Under the pieces are notes generated by a model. It ran no database searches. It worked only from the letters and a program-made list of their open reading frames with translations, and was not told the origin of the DNA. From NCBI RefSeq assembly GCF_037975245.1, contig NC_092582.1, positions 15,145,077 to 15,209,076 of the forward strand: a stretch of DNA of 64,000 bases, written 5' to 3'. The stretch comes from Apostichopus japonicus (Eukaryota; Echinodermata; Holothuroidea; Aspidochirotida; Stichopodidae). Positions 46,901 to 55,000 of the stretch are shown one piece after another (position 1 is the stretch's first letter; each line of letters opens with the position of its first letter). The position numbers and the translations under genes were made by a program.

Positions 46901-49700
46901 ACAAGTCAGAGACCTGGTCCCCAAGGCACTCATGCACCTCATGATAAATAATGTGAGTCGTTGTTATATATGCCACAATTGTCGTCTTACAATTAAAACA
47001 GCTGCTTGTTGTTTCAATTCTTAAATTACATATTCTTCATTTCTACTCCCGTTTTGGATATTTTCTTCTCCACGGTCCAGTGAACCGTTCCGGCGTACTT
47101 GTCCTTACCTAGCAGTCCCAAGAAAGGTGCAACAGTAAACTTGACCGGTTCATGACAGTAAATCCTTCAGCCCATATTTTGCTATACAGAGTTGGCTAGG
47201 CTAGGTACTGAAGCTGTGTTAAAGTGTTGTAGGCCTCGCCTAGTATCTGTTGTTGAAAGTAACATTTTAGCCAGGTCATCAAACATCAGATGTGATTCCT
47301 ATGTCACAAAGCAGCAATATTGTTGTGGGTTAAAGTACATGTGCATGGTTATATTATTTTGCAAACCCAACTAGCTGGCCTTAAAGGCATTGAAGACTCG
47401 CCCCAAACCGCGTGCCCCGCTATGAAAAAAATAACTTTCTGTTGCTTGCAAGTGAAGTTTTCTTCTTGTTGCTACAAAATGCAGACAGTAATGAAACGTG
47501 ATATCTTGTTATCTTTTATCTAGACCTGAGATGTCCATCGCTGCTATGTACACTGTGTTGTGGGTATTGACCATAGCTGCATGTATTGACTGTACACTAG
47601 TGTCTAATTACCGAAGGTAGCAAGCTGTGTGATATGATAATGATGATGTTGTCTTTGTCTTCTCTCCCAGTGTCGGGATTTTATTCAGGGAGAGATGCTG
47701 GCCCATCTATACTCAGCAGGGAGTCAGGTAAGTTGGATCGAATCGTTCTCTGGATCTCCCGAAGTTGAAAATACTGTATCTCACAGCCCAAAACCCCCTC
47801 TGAAATACCAGCTTATGTCATAAATGCACATTGTTGGAATTTGGGAATAGCTACTTCCACAGCAAGAAATGGAGTGATCCTTAAAAAACAAACACCTAGT
47901 CAGGACCTGGTCGTGAAATCTATAACTTAGTATTCTTCATTAGGAAGTATGAATATGAGTCGCCTTTTTACTTGATCCTTTGAACAGGATCAACTAATGG
48001 AAGAGTCGGCAGACGAGGCCCAGAGGCGAGAGGATCTATTAAAGATGTATGCTACCACCCAGCAGGCCCTCAAGATCATCGGAGAGGTGAACATGAACAC
48101 ACAATCAACCAATCTGCCACCACCAGTGGACAACGATGACCTCATCAAGCCATTTTCTAACGGGTAAGAATTGAAAGTCCATGGATAGGGGGCATGGGGG
48201 AGGGGGGCATGACTTGTGGAATATGCCATATGAATATTCAGATATAAAGCCAGTTCATTTTGTTTTTTAATGTGTACACAAAAATCAAAAACAGGTTGTA
48301 TGTTATACTTAATGACAGTATAATGTTATATGATGAACACTAGAAGAAGAAAAAAACAAGGGTTGTTTATCAAGCTAGTTATCAAAATGAGGGAGAGGGA
48401 GGGAAGTGAAAGAATAAGTTGAAACTAGCCCTTGCCTGCCTAAAAATGTCTTCCTTTCCTTCCACTTTGAATGAGTTAAAATTGAGTGAAACTTGTGGTG
48501 TGATCTCTGCTTACACAATATAAAAGTTGGTATACTGTTATCATCTCGACTAGCATCATTATAAAAATACCCCCCCCCCTCCCCCCAGGAAAAGAAACTT
48601 TAACTGTGCACAGAAATAGGTAACAATATAGTATGTAAGTCCTAATTTTCATCTTCATGAAATGGGTCTTTATAATTGGGACTTTCCAAGTAAATTTTTC
48701 GTCAGGCACTGAAAACAATCTTGGCGTCCCTTCAGAGGCCACTTTGACTACTAGCAGCATCAGACACTACACTTAATTTGACTATCTCTCTGCTTTACAG
48801 GCCGTCTGCTCAACAAGTGGCCCAGCAAAGAAGGCAGGCCCCTCCGTCTAGACCGGCTCCTAACCATGTTGCTCCACCACCTGCGAACCCCCTGCGTCCT
48901 TCACCGGTCCCTTCCATTCCATCTCGTCCAGATGTTCCTTCTAGACCTGCTCCTAGTGTTCCAAGGTAAGTGTGCTGCTTTGTCACTGCTAAAGCTGCAT
49001 AGTGGGCTGGGTTTTCTATAACTAAGTCATTCTAAGCAAAAAATTGTTATATAATTTGTGTGTATATATCTATATATATATATATATTTACGTGTATATA
49101 TATATATATATATCCCCTCACACTGGGATATATTCAGGGTTGAAATCATTGGCTGCTTCTTATATTAGGGTGTTTTTTTTGGGGGTTCATTAACATTTGA
49201 CAGTCTAAAGTATAGTTTGGTTTTGATGTGACTGACAATTCGTCAAAATGTCTTGTTAATTAAAAACATTACATGTTATTGATGTAATTAACTCTGTGAA
49301 CTATTAAATTGCAAAATACTGAATAGCAAATTTAACCAGCATAAAGTCCTCCCATTTATTCTAGTTTTGTTGTTACCTGTGAACTTTCCCTTTCACACAT
49401 TGTACTTCAAATTGTTAAGGTAGGTTAAACCAACATGTCTTTGTGAAGTCAGGAAGGGGAGGGGAGTAAGTCAGAGGAGGGGATGTCAGAGGAGGGGGTG
49501 TGTCAGGGGAGGGGGAGAGTGCAGAGAAATTTTGGGTTAAGCACAATTTTTCTTTAACAGCAGTCATTATTGAGGATATGTAGAGCAGTGAACTATTATT
49601 TCTTTTTCTTCTCCCAATAAAATTTCTCCCCAGGCGGCCAGAATCGGGTAAGCACCCAAACATCCCCAACCGACCAAATATCCCGGCCAGGCCGACGTGA
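13574..49700 (+). CDS. DNM: Dynamin, complete gene (19 constitutive exons, about 837 aa)
   Basis: Dynamin is the large GTPase that assembles into helices around the necks of endocytic vesicles and severs them. Joining the exons listed below gives one frame from [20 protein letters not shown] to a TGA at 49698; all junctions are GT-AG and every phase matches. Motifs: P-loop GGQSAGKSS (Lys44), switch I Thr65, DLPG 136-139, TKLD 205-208, NRS 236-238. The stalk/middle domain follows, then the PH domain (about 516-622, IRKGW...[14 protein letters not shown]), the GED (about 640-745, [20 protein letters not shown]) and a short Pro/Arg tail of about 80 residues with PSRPAP and IPSRP SH3-binding motifs. 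Length is close to vertebrate DNM1-3 (about 860-870). The start has A at -3 and G at +4. Alternative exons lie in the stalk-PH linker. It may be the single ancestral dynamin of its lineage, so no vertebrate paralog number is assigned. Confidence 0.96.
13735..22146 (+). other. Dynamin intron 1 (8.4 kb)
   Basis: Noncoding. It starts with a stretch rich in the palindrome TAGGCCTA (about 13800-14040). Later parts are rich in TACTGTA/TACAGTA words, with a poly-G run near 17625, a short TACA-rich stretch near 21170-21250 and a CTTCTT tract just before the acceptor. Large first introns often hold regulatory elements, but none is identifiable here. Confidence 0.7.
22147..22220 (+). CDS. DNM: Dynamin exon 2 (switch I)
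   Basis: A 74-nt exon encoding (R)[19 protein letters not shown] and the following HAKS. It contains Thr65 of the G2 motif, needed for GTP hydrolysis in dynamins. The acceptor follows a CTTCTTCATCAG tract; the donor is GTAAGA. Confidence 0.95.
22221..26956 (+). other. Dynamin intron 2 (4.7 kb) with palindromic satellite
   Basis: Apart from the satellite at about 24500-25245, this intron has G- and C-runs (22445-22480, 22870, 23620) and a short CT microsatellite near 26735. No coding sequence is supported. Confidence 0.7.
24500..25245. repeat. Tandem satellite, about 120-130 bp period, with 34-nt palindromes
   Basis: About six units of TACAGTA-rich sequence with recurrent landmarks (AGAACATTACCGTTACTAG, GTATGTACAGTACAGTTATA). 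Three central units contain the same 34-nt perfect palindrome (24743-24776, 24871-24904, 25001-25034; core AGAGTACTGTACAGTACTCT). Outer units (24623, 25127) carry degenerate versions. Confidence 0.85.
26957..27106 (+). CDS. DNM: Dynamin exon 3 (GTPase domain)
   Basis: A 150-nt exon encoding [20 protein letters not shown] through ...[12 protein letters not shown], colinear with vertebrate dynamin residues about 79-128. The acceptor is CGACAG and the donor GTTAGT. Confidence 0.95.
27107..27775 (+). other. Dynamin intron 3
   Basis: Contains a probable tRNA-derived SINE in reverse orientation (about 27180-27480). The remainder is unremarkable. Confidence 0.6.
27180..27480 (-). mobile_element. 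Probable tRNA-derived SINE in dynamin intron 3
   Basis: On the minus strand a tRNA-like head (GTGCTCAAGTGGTTA, resembling a pol III A box, with a degraded GGTTC further on) is followed by AAGGTGTATAGATGGGGACC. This resembles a GTGTATAAATGGGTACCTG core that I recall from metazoan SINEs. The tail is unclear. Family assignment is from memory and needs a repeat-library search. Confidence 0.4.
27776..27979 (+). CDS. DNM: Dynamin exon 4 (DLPG motif)
   Basis: A 204-nt exon encoding (V)[19 protein letters not shown] through [20 protein letters not shown]. It carries the G3 motif (D136-G139) and the trans-stabilising switch II region. Confidence 0.96.
27980..28429 (+). other. Dynamin intron 4
   Basis: 450 bp with G- and C-runs near 28030 and 28160; nothing else seen. 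Confidence 0.7.
28430..28528 (+). CDS. DNM: Dynamin exon 5 (TKLD motif)
   Basis: A 99-nt exon encoding (G)[20 protein letters not shown] and [16 protein letters not shown] (205-208) is the G4 guanine-specificity motif. Confidence 0.96.
28529..29511 (+). other. Dynamin intron 5
   Basis: Contains a G-rich minisatellite at about 28588-28730 built from GGGGTGGATGGGAGGAGT-like units with many GGG/GGGG runs, a potential G-quadruplex-forming stretch on the sense strand. The rest is AT-rich and featureless. Confidence 0.65.
28588..28730. repeat. G-rich minisatellite (possible G-quadruplex)
   Basis: Irregular tandem GGGGTGGATGGGAGGAG and GGGGTAGGGGTGGGGTA units. It lies within 60 bp of the exon 5 donor, on the transcribed sense strand. 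Confidence 0.75.
29512..29672 (+). CDS. DNM: Dynamin exon 6 (end of GTPase domain)
   Basis: A 161-nt exon encoding (G)[20 protein letters not shown] through [19 protein letters not shown]. It includes the G5-like NRS and ends in phase 0. Confidence 0.96.
29673..30590 (+). other. Dynamin intron 6 with TACTGTAC satellite
   Basis: Most of the intron is a simple TACTGTACTT-type satellite (about 29868-30306); the flanks show nothing notable. Confidence 0.7.
29868..30306. repeat. TTTACTGTACTGTAC simple satellite
   Basis: About 440 bp of irregular repeats of TTTACTGTACTGTA. It shares its vocabulary with the palindromic satellite in intron 2. Confidence 0.9.
30591..30733 (+). CDS. DNM: Dynamin exon 7 (start of stalk)
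   Basis: A 143-nt exon encoding [20 protein letters not shown] through [11 protein letters not shown], the beginning of the middle/stalk domain. The acceptor is CCACAG and the donor GTAAGT. Confidence 0.96.
30734..32054 (+). other. Dynamin intron 7
   Basis: 1.3 kb; a T/G homopolymer patch near 30800 and nothing else recognised. Confidence 0.65.
32055..32258 (+). CDS. DNM: Dynamin exon 8 (stalk)
   Basis: A 204-nt exon encoding [20 protein letters not shown] through [16 protein letters not shown]. It is highly conserved with vertebrate dynamin stalks, including [19 protein letters not shown]. Confidence 0.96.
32259..33072 (+). other. Dynamin intron 8
   Basis: 814 bp, AT-rich. I looked specifically for a second version of exon 9 here and saw none. 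Confidence 0.6.
33073..33211 (+). CDS. DNM: Dynamin exon 9 (stalk)
   Basis: A 139-nt exon encoding (R)[20 protein letters not shown] through [16 protein letters not shown]. This is the position of the alternatively spliced middle-domain exon pair in vertebrates; only one version is visible here. Confidence 0.95.
33212..33755 (+). other. Dynamin intron 9
   Basis: 544 bp without recognisable elements or a second exon-9-like sequence. Confidence 0.65.
33756..33913 (+). CDS. DNM: Dynamin exon 10 (stalk)
   Basis: A 158-nt exon encoding [20 protein letters not shown] through [17 protein letters not shown] and two bases (AA) of the next codon, which exon 11a or 11b completes with T to give Asn. 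Confidence 0.95.
33914..34860 (+). other. Dynamin intron 10
   Basis: 947 bp; no repeats or coding sequence recognised. Confidence 0.65.
34861..34912 (+). CDS. DNM: Dynamin exon 11a (stalk-PH linker, version a)
   Basis: A 52-nt exon encoding (N)[17 protein letters not shown], resembling the vertebrate linker that begins NAQ and ends GNQ. The acceptor is TTGTTAG and the donor GTAAAC. It enters in phase 2 and leaves in phase 0, exactly like exon 11b downstream. Confidence 0.92.
36196..36265 (+). CDS. DNM: Dynamin exon 11b (alternative linker exon)
   Basis: A 70-nt candidate exon encoding (N)[20 protein letters not shown] plus TNQ. It starts with the same T that completes Asn, ends in AACCAG before GTAAAA and has the same phases as 11a, so it can replace 11a without frameshift. 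Using both would add a frame offset (1+70 nt entered in phase 0), so the pair looks mutually exclusive. The upstream pyrimidine tract ends TATTATGTAG. It is more basic and proline-rich than 11a. No transcript evidence. Confidence 0.75.
36674..36691 (+). CDS. DNM: Candidate 18-nt microexon (DAGFNP)
   Basis: GATGCAGGTTTTAACCCG is flanked by TTTGTTATTTTAAG and GTGAGTTTG. It is in phase 0 at both ends and falls between exon 11 and the PH exon, so inclusion adds six residues (DAGFNP) to the linker. The splice sites are good but the exon is too short to confirm by homology. Confidence 0.55.
39527..39538 (+). CDS. DNM: Candidate 12-nt microexon 1 (SAPK)
   Basis: AGCGCTCCCAAA is preceded by a long T-rich tract and ACGACAG and followed by GTAAGTCC. 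It is in phase 0 and adds Ser-Ala-Pro-Lys. Its length and position equal the 4-residue variable insert just before VIRKGW in vertebrate dynamins (DEIL in DNM1, GEIL in DNM2). Confidence 0.6.
40885..40896 (+). CDS. DNM: Candidate 12-nt microexon 2 (KRAQ)
   Basis: AAGCGTGCCCAA is preceded by TTCGTCTATAACAG and followed by GTAAGTCC. It is in phase 0 and adds Lys-Arg-Ala-Gln. Exon and donor strongly resemble microexon 1 (ACAG-AGCG-TCCCAA-GTAAGTCC), suggesting duplication. Confidence 0.6.
42365..42950. repeat. Intronic minisatellite, about 65-90 bp units
   Basis: About eight units of TCTGCAAGGTCTTAAG-(A/T)GG-GATATGCTACACATATTGA followed by TGTACAGTGTTAATC and CACTAAGCTAGGTGG. Units differ by an optional TAACAATC segment. 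Confidence 0.85.
43716..43829 (+). CDS. DNM: Dynamin exon 12 (PH domain start)
   Basis: A 114-nt, phase 0/0 exon encoding [20 protein letters not shown] and [18 protein letters not shown]. The loop ISFMRGGS corresponds to the membrane-inserting variable loop 1 of vertebrate dynamin PH domains, with Phe-Met keeping its hydrophobic character. Confidence 0.96.
43830..44676 (+). other. Dynamin intron 12 with triplicated acceptor region
   Basis: The last about 350 bp consist of three copies (starting near 44329, 44470 and 44598; spacing about 141 and 128 bp) of the segment containing the real exon 13 acceptor. See findings. C/T-rich stretches lie between. Confidence 0.75.
44677..44786 (+). CDS. 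DNM: Dynamin exon 13 (PH domain)
   Basis: A 110-nt exon encoding [20 protein letters not shown] through [12 protein letters not shown]. The acceptor GTGAAACAG also occurs upstream in two decoy copies. Confidence 0.95.
44787..45926 (+). other. Dynamin intron 13
   Basis: Contains an approximate direct repeat of about 125 bp (TGTTGCATCTGAG-AACTGAAAC; about 45452-45540 and 45581-45670). No coding sequence. Confidence 0.6.
45927..46062 (+). CDS. DNM: Dynamin exon 14 (PH domain end)
   Basis: A 136-nt exon encoding (R)[20 protein letters not shown] through [20 protein letters not shown] and EGDAG. It contains the C-terminal PH helix and the PH-GED linker. Confidence 0.95.
46063..46808 (+). other. 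Dynamin intron 14
   Basis: 746 bp with C-, A- and T-runs; nothing else seen. Confidence 0.65.
46809..46952 (+). CDS. DNM: Dynamin exon 15 (GED)
   Basis: A 144-nt, phase 0/0 exon encoding [20 protein letters not shown] through [13 protein letters not shown], the start of the GTPase effector domain that folds back on the stalk. The acceptor follows a long T tract. Confidence 0.96.
46953..47670 (+). other. Dynamin intron 15
   Basis: 718 bp; no repeats or genes recognised. Confidence 0.65.
47671..47727 (+). CDS. DNM: Dynamin exon 16 (GED)
   Basis: A 57-nt exon encoding [19 protein letters not shown], aligned with the vertebrate GED segment ending LYSCGDQ. Confidence 0.95.
47988..48163 (+). CDS. 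DNM: Dynamin exon 17 (GED end, tail start)
   Basis: A 176-nt exon encoding [20 protein letters not shown] through [18 protein letters not shown] and [21 protein letters not shown] marks the start of the proline-rich tail, as in vertebrates. Confidence 0.96.
48164..48800 (+). other. Dynamin intron 17
   Basis: 637 bp with a G-rich start and a C-run near 48570; nothing else seen. Confidence 0.65.
48801..48965 (+). CDS. DNM: Dynamin exon 18 (proline-rich domain)
   Basis: A 165-nt exon encoding (G)[20 protein letters not shown] and [20 protein letters not shown]. Repeated PSRP and RPxPxP motifs fit SH3 partners such as amphiphysin and endophilin (known for the family). Confidence 0.93.
48966..49633 (+). 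other. Dynamin intron 18
   Basis: 668 bp with a TA-rich microsatellite (about 49068-49112) and a purine-rich GGGGAGG stretch (49455-49515). Confidence 0.65.
49634..49700 (+). CDS. DNM: Dynamin exon 19 (C-terminus and stop)
   Basis: Encodes (R)[21 protein letters not shown] and a TGA at 49698-49700. The acceptor is CTCCCCAG. The stop overlaps a strong donor-like GTGAGT beginning at 49697, so further splicing to a downstream tail exon is possible. Confidence 0.85.
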
Positions 49701-50750
49701 GTAGACGGACGAGATTACCGACTCTCAATCATTATAAATGGAAACTTTCAACAATGGTCCCCTTATTCAACGGAAAAGCTTAAACTGTCTGGATATCTCT
49801 TTATAAAATTAGTACGAAACATGAAAGATTATAACGTTTAATGAGAAAAGATTTTTGTGTGTTTCGTGAAAGTCGATCGCCATCCTTCGGAAGAGCCTGG
49901 TGACATTACGGACATTCCAAAGGAGAAGGGAGGGCGCCGTGGTGCAACGGATCAACCACACGCTGAAATGTGTCCCTAGGGTACTGGGATAAATAGCACC
50001 GGTGGAACATGTAAATTTTAGAAAATTTGGTAACAAGTTTTTGAAAAGGACTTTTCTAACATTTGTAAAAGTTTACTGGTGCCATGAGATGGGGTACATT
50101 TTGAGGTGTGCTTTGCTTTGTTCCAGAATTTTTTTTTGGGGGGGGGTGCAGTAAATTTTAGACATGCTTGTTTTCCTTGGTTAATTTAGGCAGATTATAA
50201 AGGCGCTGCAATATCAGTTTTTTTTCTTGAGATCAAACCACCGTATTCGGGAATTCAAATAGGTTTTTGTTGGATGACAGTATTATGTAATTGTCATTGG
50301 GACAGGGGGGGGGGGCGGCTGGGAAGAGGGTTAGGAATTGGGAGTGAAGGGGTCATATTAATTTTTCATAGAATGTATTTAAGCTAGTTTACACCTGGGT
50401 TTAAGACAATTACCTAGCAATTTTGAAAAAATTTTCCAAATAATTTAAGAACTCTGCTCTTTCCTTTTCTTTCAGTATTTTGCCCTCTTTATTTTGTTTA
50501 TTAATAAGATTTGTACAGTATAACTTGATTTTGGACTTTGGGGCATGACATGTAAATTTCAATTGAGATTCGTCTATTTGCTGTCAGTGGTTAAAACCTG
50601 TCGGAGATGAGAATATGGTGTACTAAATGGGGGAAGGGGGCCAGGGGGAGATGGTGACCCCAACCGGTCAATGTTGACCATTTAAATTGATGTTCACGTT
50701 TTATAAACTAAACTACATTTTTTATTATTTTCCTGGTTCGTGTTCAACTA
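49701..50750. other. Dynamin 3'UTR / downstream sequence
   Basis: Probably 3'UTR at first. A tRNA-like SINE head (A-box-like TGGTGCAACGGAT) occurs at 49929-49990, and there are G-runs near 50140 and 50305. A good pyrimidine-AG acceptor lies at 50460-50474. Confidence 0.5.
49925..49995 (+). mobile_element. Possible tRNA-derived SINE head
   Basis: GGGAGGGCGCCGTGGTGCAA followed by CGGATCAACCACACG resembles the 5' head and A box of tRNA-derived SINEs. The B box is degraded and the end is not definable. Confidence 0.3.
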
Positions 50751-51138
50751 AGGGCAGGCGCATATTCACCGACCCGACGCTACTGTGGCGAAAATTCTGT
50801 CGGGTTGCAGTCGGGTCGGTGCAATATGCACAAAATTTTGCTCACGACCCGAAAGTCGGTCCGCGTCGCGACCAAGTGGGGCATATCGAACATGTTTGAT
50901 ATTTGCGGGGGCCATCGCGACACAGTCGAGTCAGGTCGTGGCAGTTTGCAGCTGTCCACGACCCGACTGTGATCGGATTCTAGTGGATAGCCAATGAGGA
51001 AGCTTCGTGAAATCATGTGGCTAACTGACGATCCGACGCTGGCGCGACTAGGTGGCCACGACCGTCTCCAACTCAACTCCTCGTCTGGGAGAGTCACGTC
51101 AGGTCGCAGTCTGTTCCAGTGCAATTTGCGTCTGTCCT
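50751..51138. mobile_element. 388-bp MITE with imperfect terminal inverted repeats
   Basis: The left end AGGGCAGGCGCATATT matches the reverse complement of the right end (AGGACAGACGCAAATT) at 13 of 16 positions, and a TA dinucleotide flanks both ends. The interior is GC-rich compared with its surroundings and repeats CGACCCGAC-type motifs on both strands. It is noncoding. A TA target site is compatible with Tc1/mariner-type non-autonomous elements, but the superfamily is unresolved. Confidence 0.65.
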
Positions 51139-51608
51139 TAAGATAATGTTTTCCAGTTTGTAAAATGTTGTAATTCTCTCAAAAGGTAAATCCACAAAGT
51201 CACCCAGTAATTTCATGAACTTGTTTCTCTTCCCGAGAATGGATGTCTCCCTGTCTATATTTTTTTCTAATAGAAGTCCACTGCTTGAAAACTGGAAGCA
51301 GTGATATATTAATATGATGCAGAACCGGTCTTCTGTAGGGGGATTAGAGCCCTATTGTTTATAGTGTACCTTTGAAAAACATTATATGACACCTTACGTG
51401 TTCAACATGATTTATGTCACAATCAAACCTATTGTTACAGTGTCATTTCTTTATCTCCAATTTTTTTTTTTTTGCGGACCAAATATGTCATTATTGGTCA
51501 CAAACATACTTTTTCCATGAAGACTGACAATTGTCTCAGTTCACCCCACATTTGTTAATATTTTGACATTGACCTGGTTAATCCTAACAAATCCATTGAG
51601 CAGAGAAT

Positions 51609-51614
51609 AATAAA
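51609..51614 (+). terminator. Candidate dynamin polyadenylation signal
   Basis: The first AATAAA I found downstream of the stop, about 1.9 kb away and beyond the MITE. Variant signals nearer the stop cannot be excluded. Confidence 0.25.
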
Positions 51615-51787
51615 TGGACAAATTCTGACACATATAAGGAATTGTTGTACATTGAAAACCACAGCAGTAGTTTAGGGGGGAGAGAAAAAATATGAAACTT
51701 CAAAACACAAAAATATGAAAACCAATGTAAGGAGTGACAAAGGAATTGGAAAAGCTATTCTAACACCCCTGGCTGACCTCGATCTGA

Positions 51788-51895
51788 ATCAACCCCTAAA
51801 TCAAAAACATATATATATATATGCGTATGTATATATATGTATATATATAAAAACATATATATATATATGCGTATGTATATATATGCATATGTATA

Positions 51896-51948
<53 letters not shown>

Positions 51949-52050
51949 TTAGATATATATATATATATATATTTAGATATATATATATAAATATGAAAAT
52001 CGTAAATATATTACGTCTGTTATATATATATGTGTATATACATGTGTATA
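51788..52050. repeat. TA/TATG-rich microsatellite
   Basis: Compound TA repeats with interspersed GCGTATG and TTTAGA units. It generates spurious Tyr-Ile ORFs on both strands and abuts the truncated left end of the repeat array that follows. Confidence 0.9.
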
Positions 52051-52054
52051 TACA

Positions 52055-55000
52055 GTACTTTTCGGGCTTGAAAATGACCAACCAGATGTACACTTTTTGC
52101 CTGAGAACCAAGTATTTCCCAATAGCTTTTTTTCCCATCCATAACCTTCGTGAAGATTGTCACCAGTCACACATCATGTTCGACCTGATCGCATGTTCTG
52201 TGGATCATTGCTTTTGTAGGTGATTCTACGTCGCGGCCCACAATACCCTACAGTCCACTTTTGAAGGTTTTAAGCCCATTATTTGTTCAGAATTTGAAAA
52301 TTCATATTTCTCGTGAATAAACTCACTTCAAAACATACCCATAATGTTGCAAAAAAATTCATCTATGGACAACCAATATAGAAAAACCTTGAACTCCTAA
52401 CAGACCGGCCAAAATTGCACGAGTAGAGGGAAATATGATGAAGAATGTTGGTGAGGAAATTTTCGAAAATTCAGACACAGTTCATTTATTGGTGTGCAAA
52501 TATTAAAACCTCTTATAACGGCTGTTATAAAACTTGGTTGGAGGAAATGAAACAAATACCAGATATTTCCGAAACCGAACACTACACGCATAGGCGTAGG
52601 AGGCGGGGGCTGCCACCCCCCCACCCGTCCAATATTTTTTTTCTGAAAATTCGGGCAATATGATGAGAATTTTTCGGGCACCTATACTGAAAGAAAAATA
52701 AATTGCAAGACATAGCTAAATCTAAAGGAAATTAATTAAAAATCACCTCCTTGGTAATTAAAATAAAGTTCTAAGCTTTTCCGACTAATTAGCCATTACT
52801 AATGTAAAAGATGCTTTTTCTCCATCTACATAAGACATTTCGTTGTTTAGATGGGCATCCCGCGGTGTACTACGCAACTTTCACGGACCGTACGGTACAC
52901 GATGGCATGCAATGTAATAACCGATGCTTGCTTATATGATATTGGTTATATATTTTTCGGGCAAGTCGTTACAGCTCCCCAAATCAAATTGGGCTCCCTC
53001 GCCTTTGACAGACAGTTTTCAGGTGCGTATCCAGGATTTTCTAACCCGGGGGGCGCGAATTACTATCTAAGCGGAGCGCCACCATCGGTTGGCGCGGAGC
53101 GTACAAGAAAATTTTTGGTTTTGATACCCCCCAGATCACCGGAAATGGCACTTCTCGGGCTTGAAAATGAGCAACCAGATGTACACTTTTGCCTGAGAAC
53201 CAAGTATTTCCCAAAAGTTTTTTTTCCATCCATAACCTTTTTGAAGATTGTCACCAGTCACACATCATGTTCGACCTGATTGCATGTCCTATGGATGATT
53301 GCTTTTGTAGGTGATTCTACGTCACGGCCCACAATATCCGAAAGCCCCACTTTTGAAGGTTTTAAGCCCATTATTTGTGGAGAATTTGAAAATTCACATT
53401 TCTCGTGAATAAAATCACTTGAAAACATACCCATAATGTTGCACAAAATGTCATCTATGGATAACCACTATAGAAAAACCTCCTTGAACCCCTAACAGAC
53501 AGGTCAAAATTGCACGAGTAGAGGAAAGTATGATGAATAATGTTGGTGAGGAAATTTTTGAAAATTCCGACACAGTTAATTTATTTGTGTAGAAATATTG
53601 CAACCTCTTATAATGGCTATTGTAAAACTTGGTTGAAGGAACAGAAAAATAGGAGATATTTCCGATATGAGGTATATCGAAACCGAACACTACACACATA
53701 GGCGTAGGTCCCGTAGGAGGCGGGGGCTGCAGCCCCCCCCCCCCCCGCAACCAAATTTTTTCCAATTTTTTTCGGACACCTACTGAAAGAAAAATAAATA
53801 GCAACGAATAGCTTAAAAATGATCTCCGTGGTAATTAAAATAAAGTTGTAAGCTTGGCCGACATTAGTACTGTAAAAGAGAGTTTTGACATAAATGGATC
53901 TGTATGCTTTTTCCCCTGATCTACATAAGATATTTGGTTGTTTACATTAGCATTTGGCGGTATACTGTGCAACTTTGACGGACCGTGCGGTACACGATGC
54001 CATGCAATATAATGACCGATGTTTGCTTATATGATATTGGCATCGATATGTTGAACGCGCGCTTCGCGCGCGAAAAATTTTGGCTTTTTTTTTCGGGCAA
54101 GTCATTACAGCCCCCAAATCCAATTGGGCTCCTACGCCTTTGACTACACACATAGACAGTTTTTGAGGCTGTTCATCGTGGAAAATGCATTTCATTGCTC
54201 ACTGATATGATGTTATATCTGATCTTTGCTTTACAAATTCGAACAGGCGTGTAGCGAGTAATTGCCTGTAGGCAAACTATCTAAGCGAAGCGCCACCATG
54301 AGTTGGCGCGAAGCGTACAAGAAAAATTTTGGCCGAAAATGCCTCCCAGATCGCTGGAAATGACACTTCCCAGGCCTTGTAAGTTGCATCTAAGCATTGT
54401 CTATTTTGAAATTACTAGCGATGTCATAAAGAAAATTTGCTCGGGGGGGGGGGGCGGTCGCCCCTTCCCGAAATGTTCCCCGACGACTCGGTCGAGTTCA
54501 AGACCAGCCACAGTGGTTCCATATAGCACAATTCTACAATTGTTTAAGGCGTCCATACACACACACGCGTTCTGATAGACCATATATAGTATTTATATAG
54601 ATACATTAGTGAGAGAGGAAAAATGGAAACGTCAAAAATGGAGTTGTCGATGTAAGGGGTAGGGTGAGGCGCACACCCCTTCCGTAATCCTTGATCTGTC
54701 ACTGGCTACCTGTGTATATAATAGGGATCAGCGCTTTAACTATGACTGTTCCTCTTTCTCTTCCCGAGGTCTTGGCTATCTTCTACTCCCTCCTTTCTCC
54801 TTTTTCCCTCTTTTTTTCTTTTTCTTTTCCCTTCCTTCCTCTCCTCCTTTTCTTTTTTTCCCCCTCCTTTTCCCTTTTTTCTTCTCTTTTTTCTCTCCTC
54901 TTTTCCTTACCCGGGGGGCGCGCGCCCCCAACGCCCCCCCCCTGGATACGCACCTGGTTTTGAAGTTGTTCACCCTGAAACGCCATTTTCATGCTCATTG

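Noticed and set aside
50780-51124. 114-codon minus-strand ORF with Arg/Asp/Ser-rich sequence
   Set aside because: It lies wholly inside the MITE with its inverted ends and has no recognisable domain.
54691-54998. ORFs rich in Phe/Ser/Leu (plus) or Lys/Glu/Gly (minus)
   Set aside because: They come from a C/T-rich stretch in the repeat array; no domain, and the same pattern occurs in the next unit at 55533-55816.
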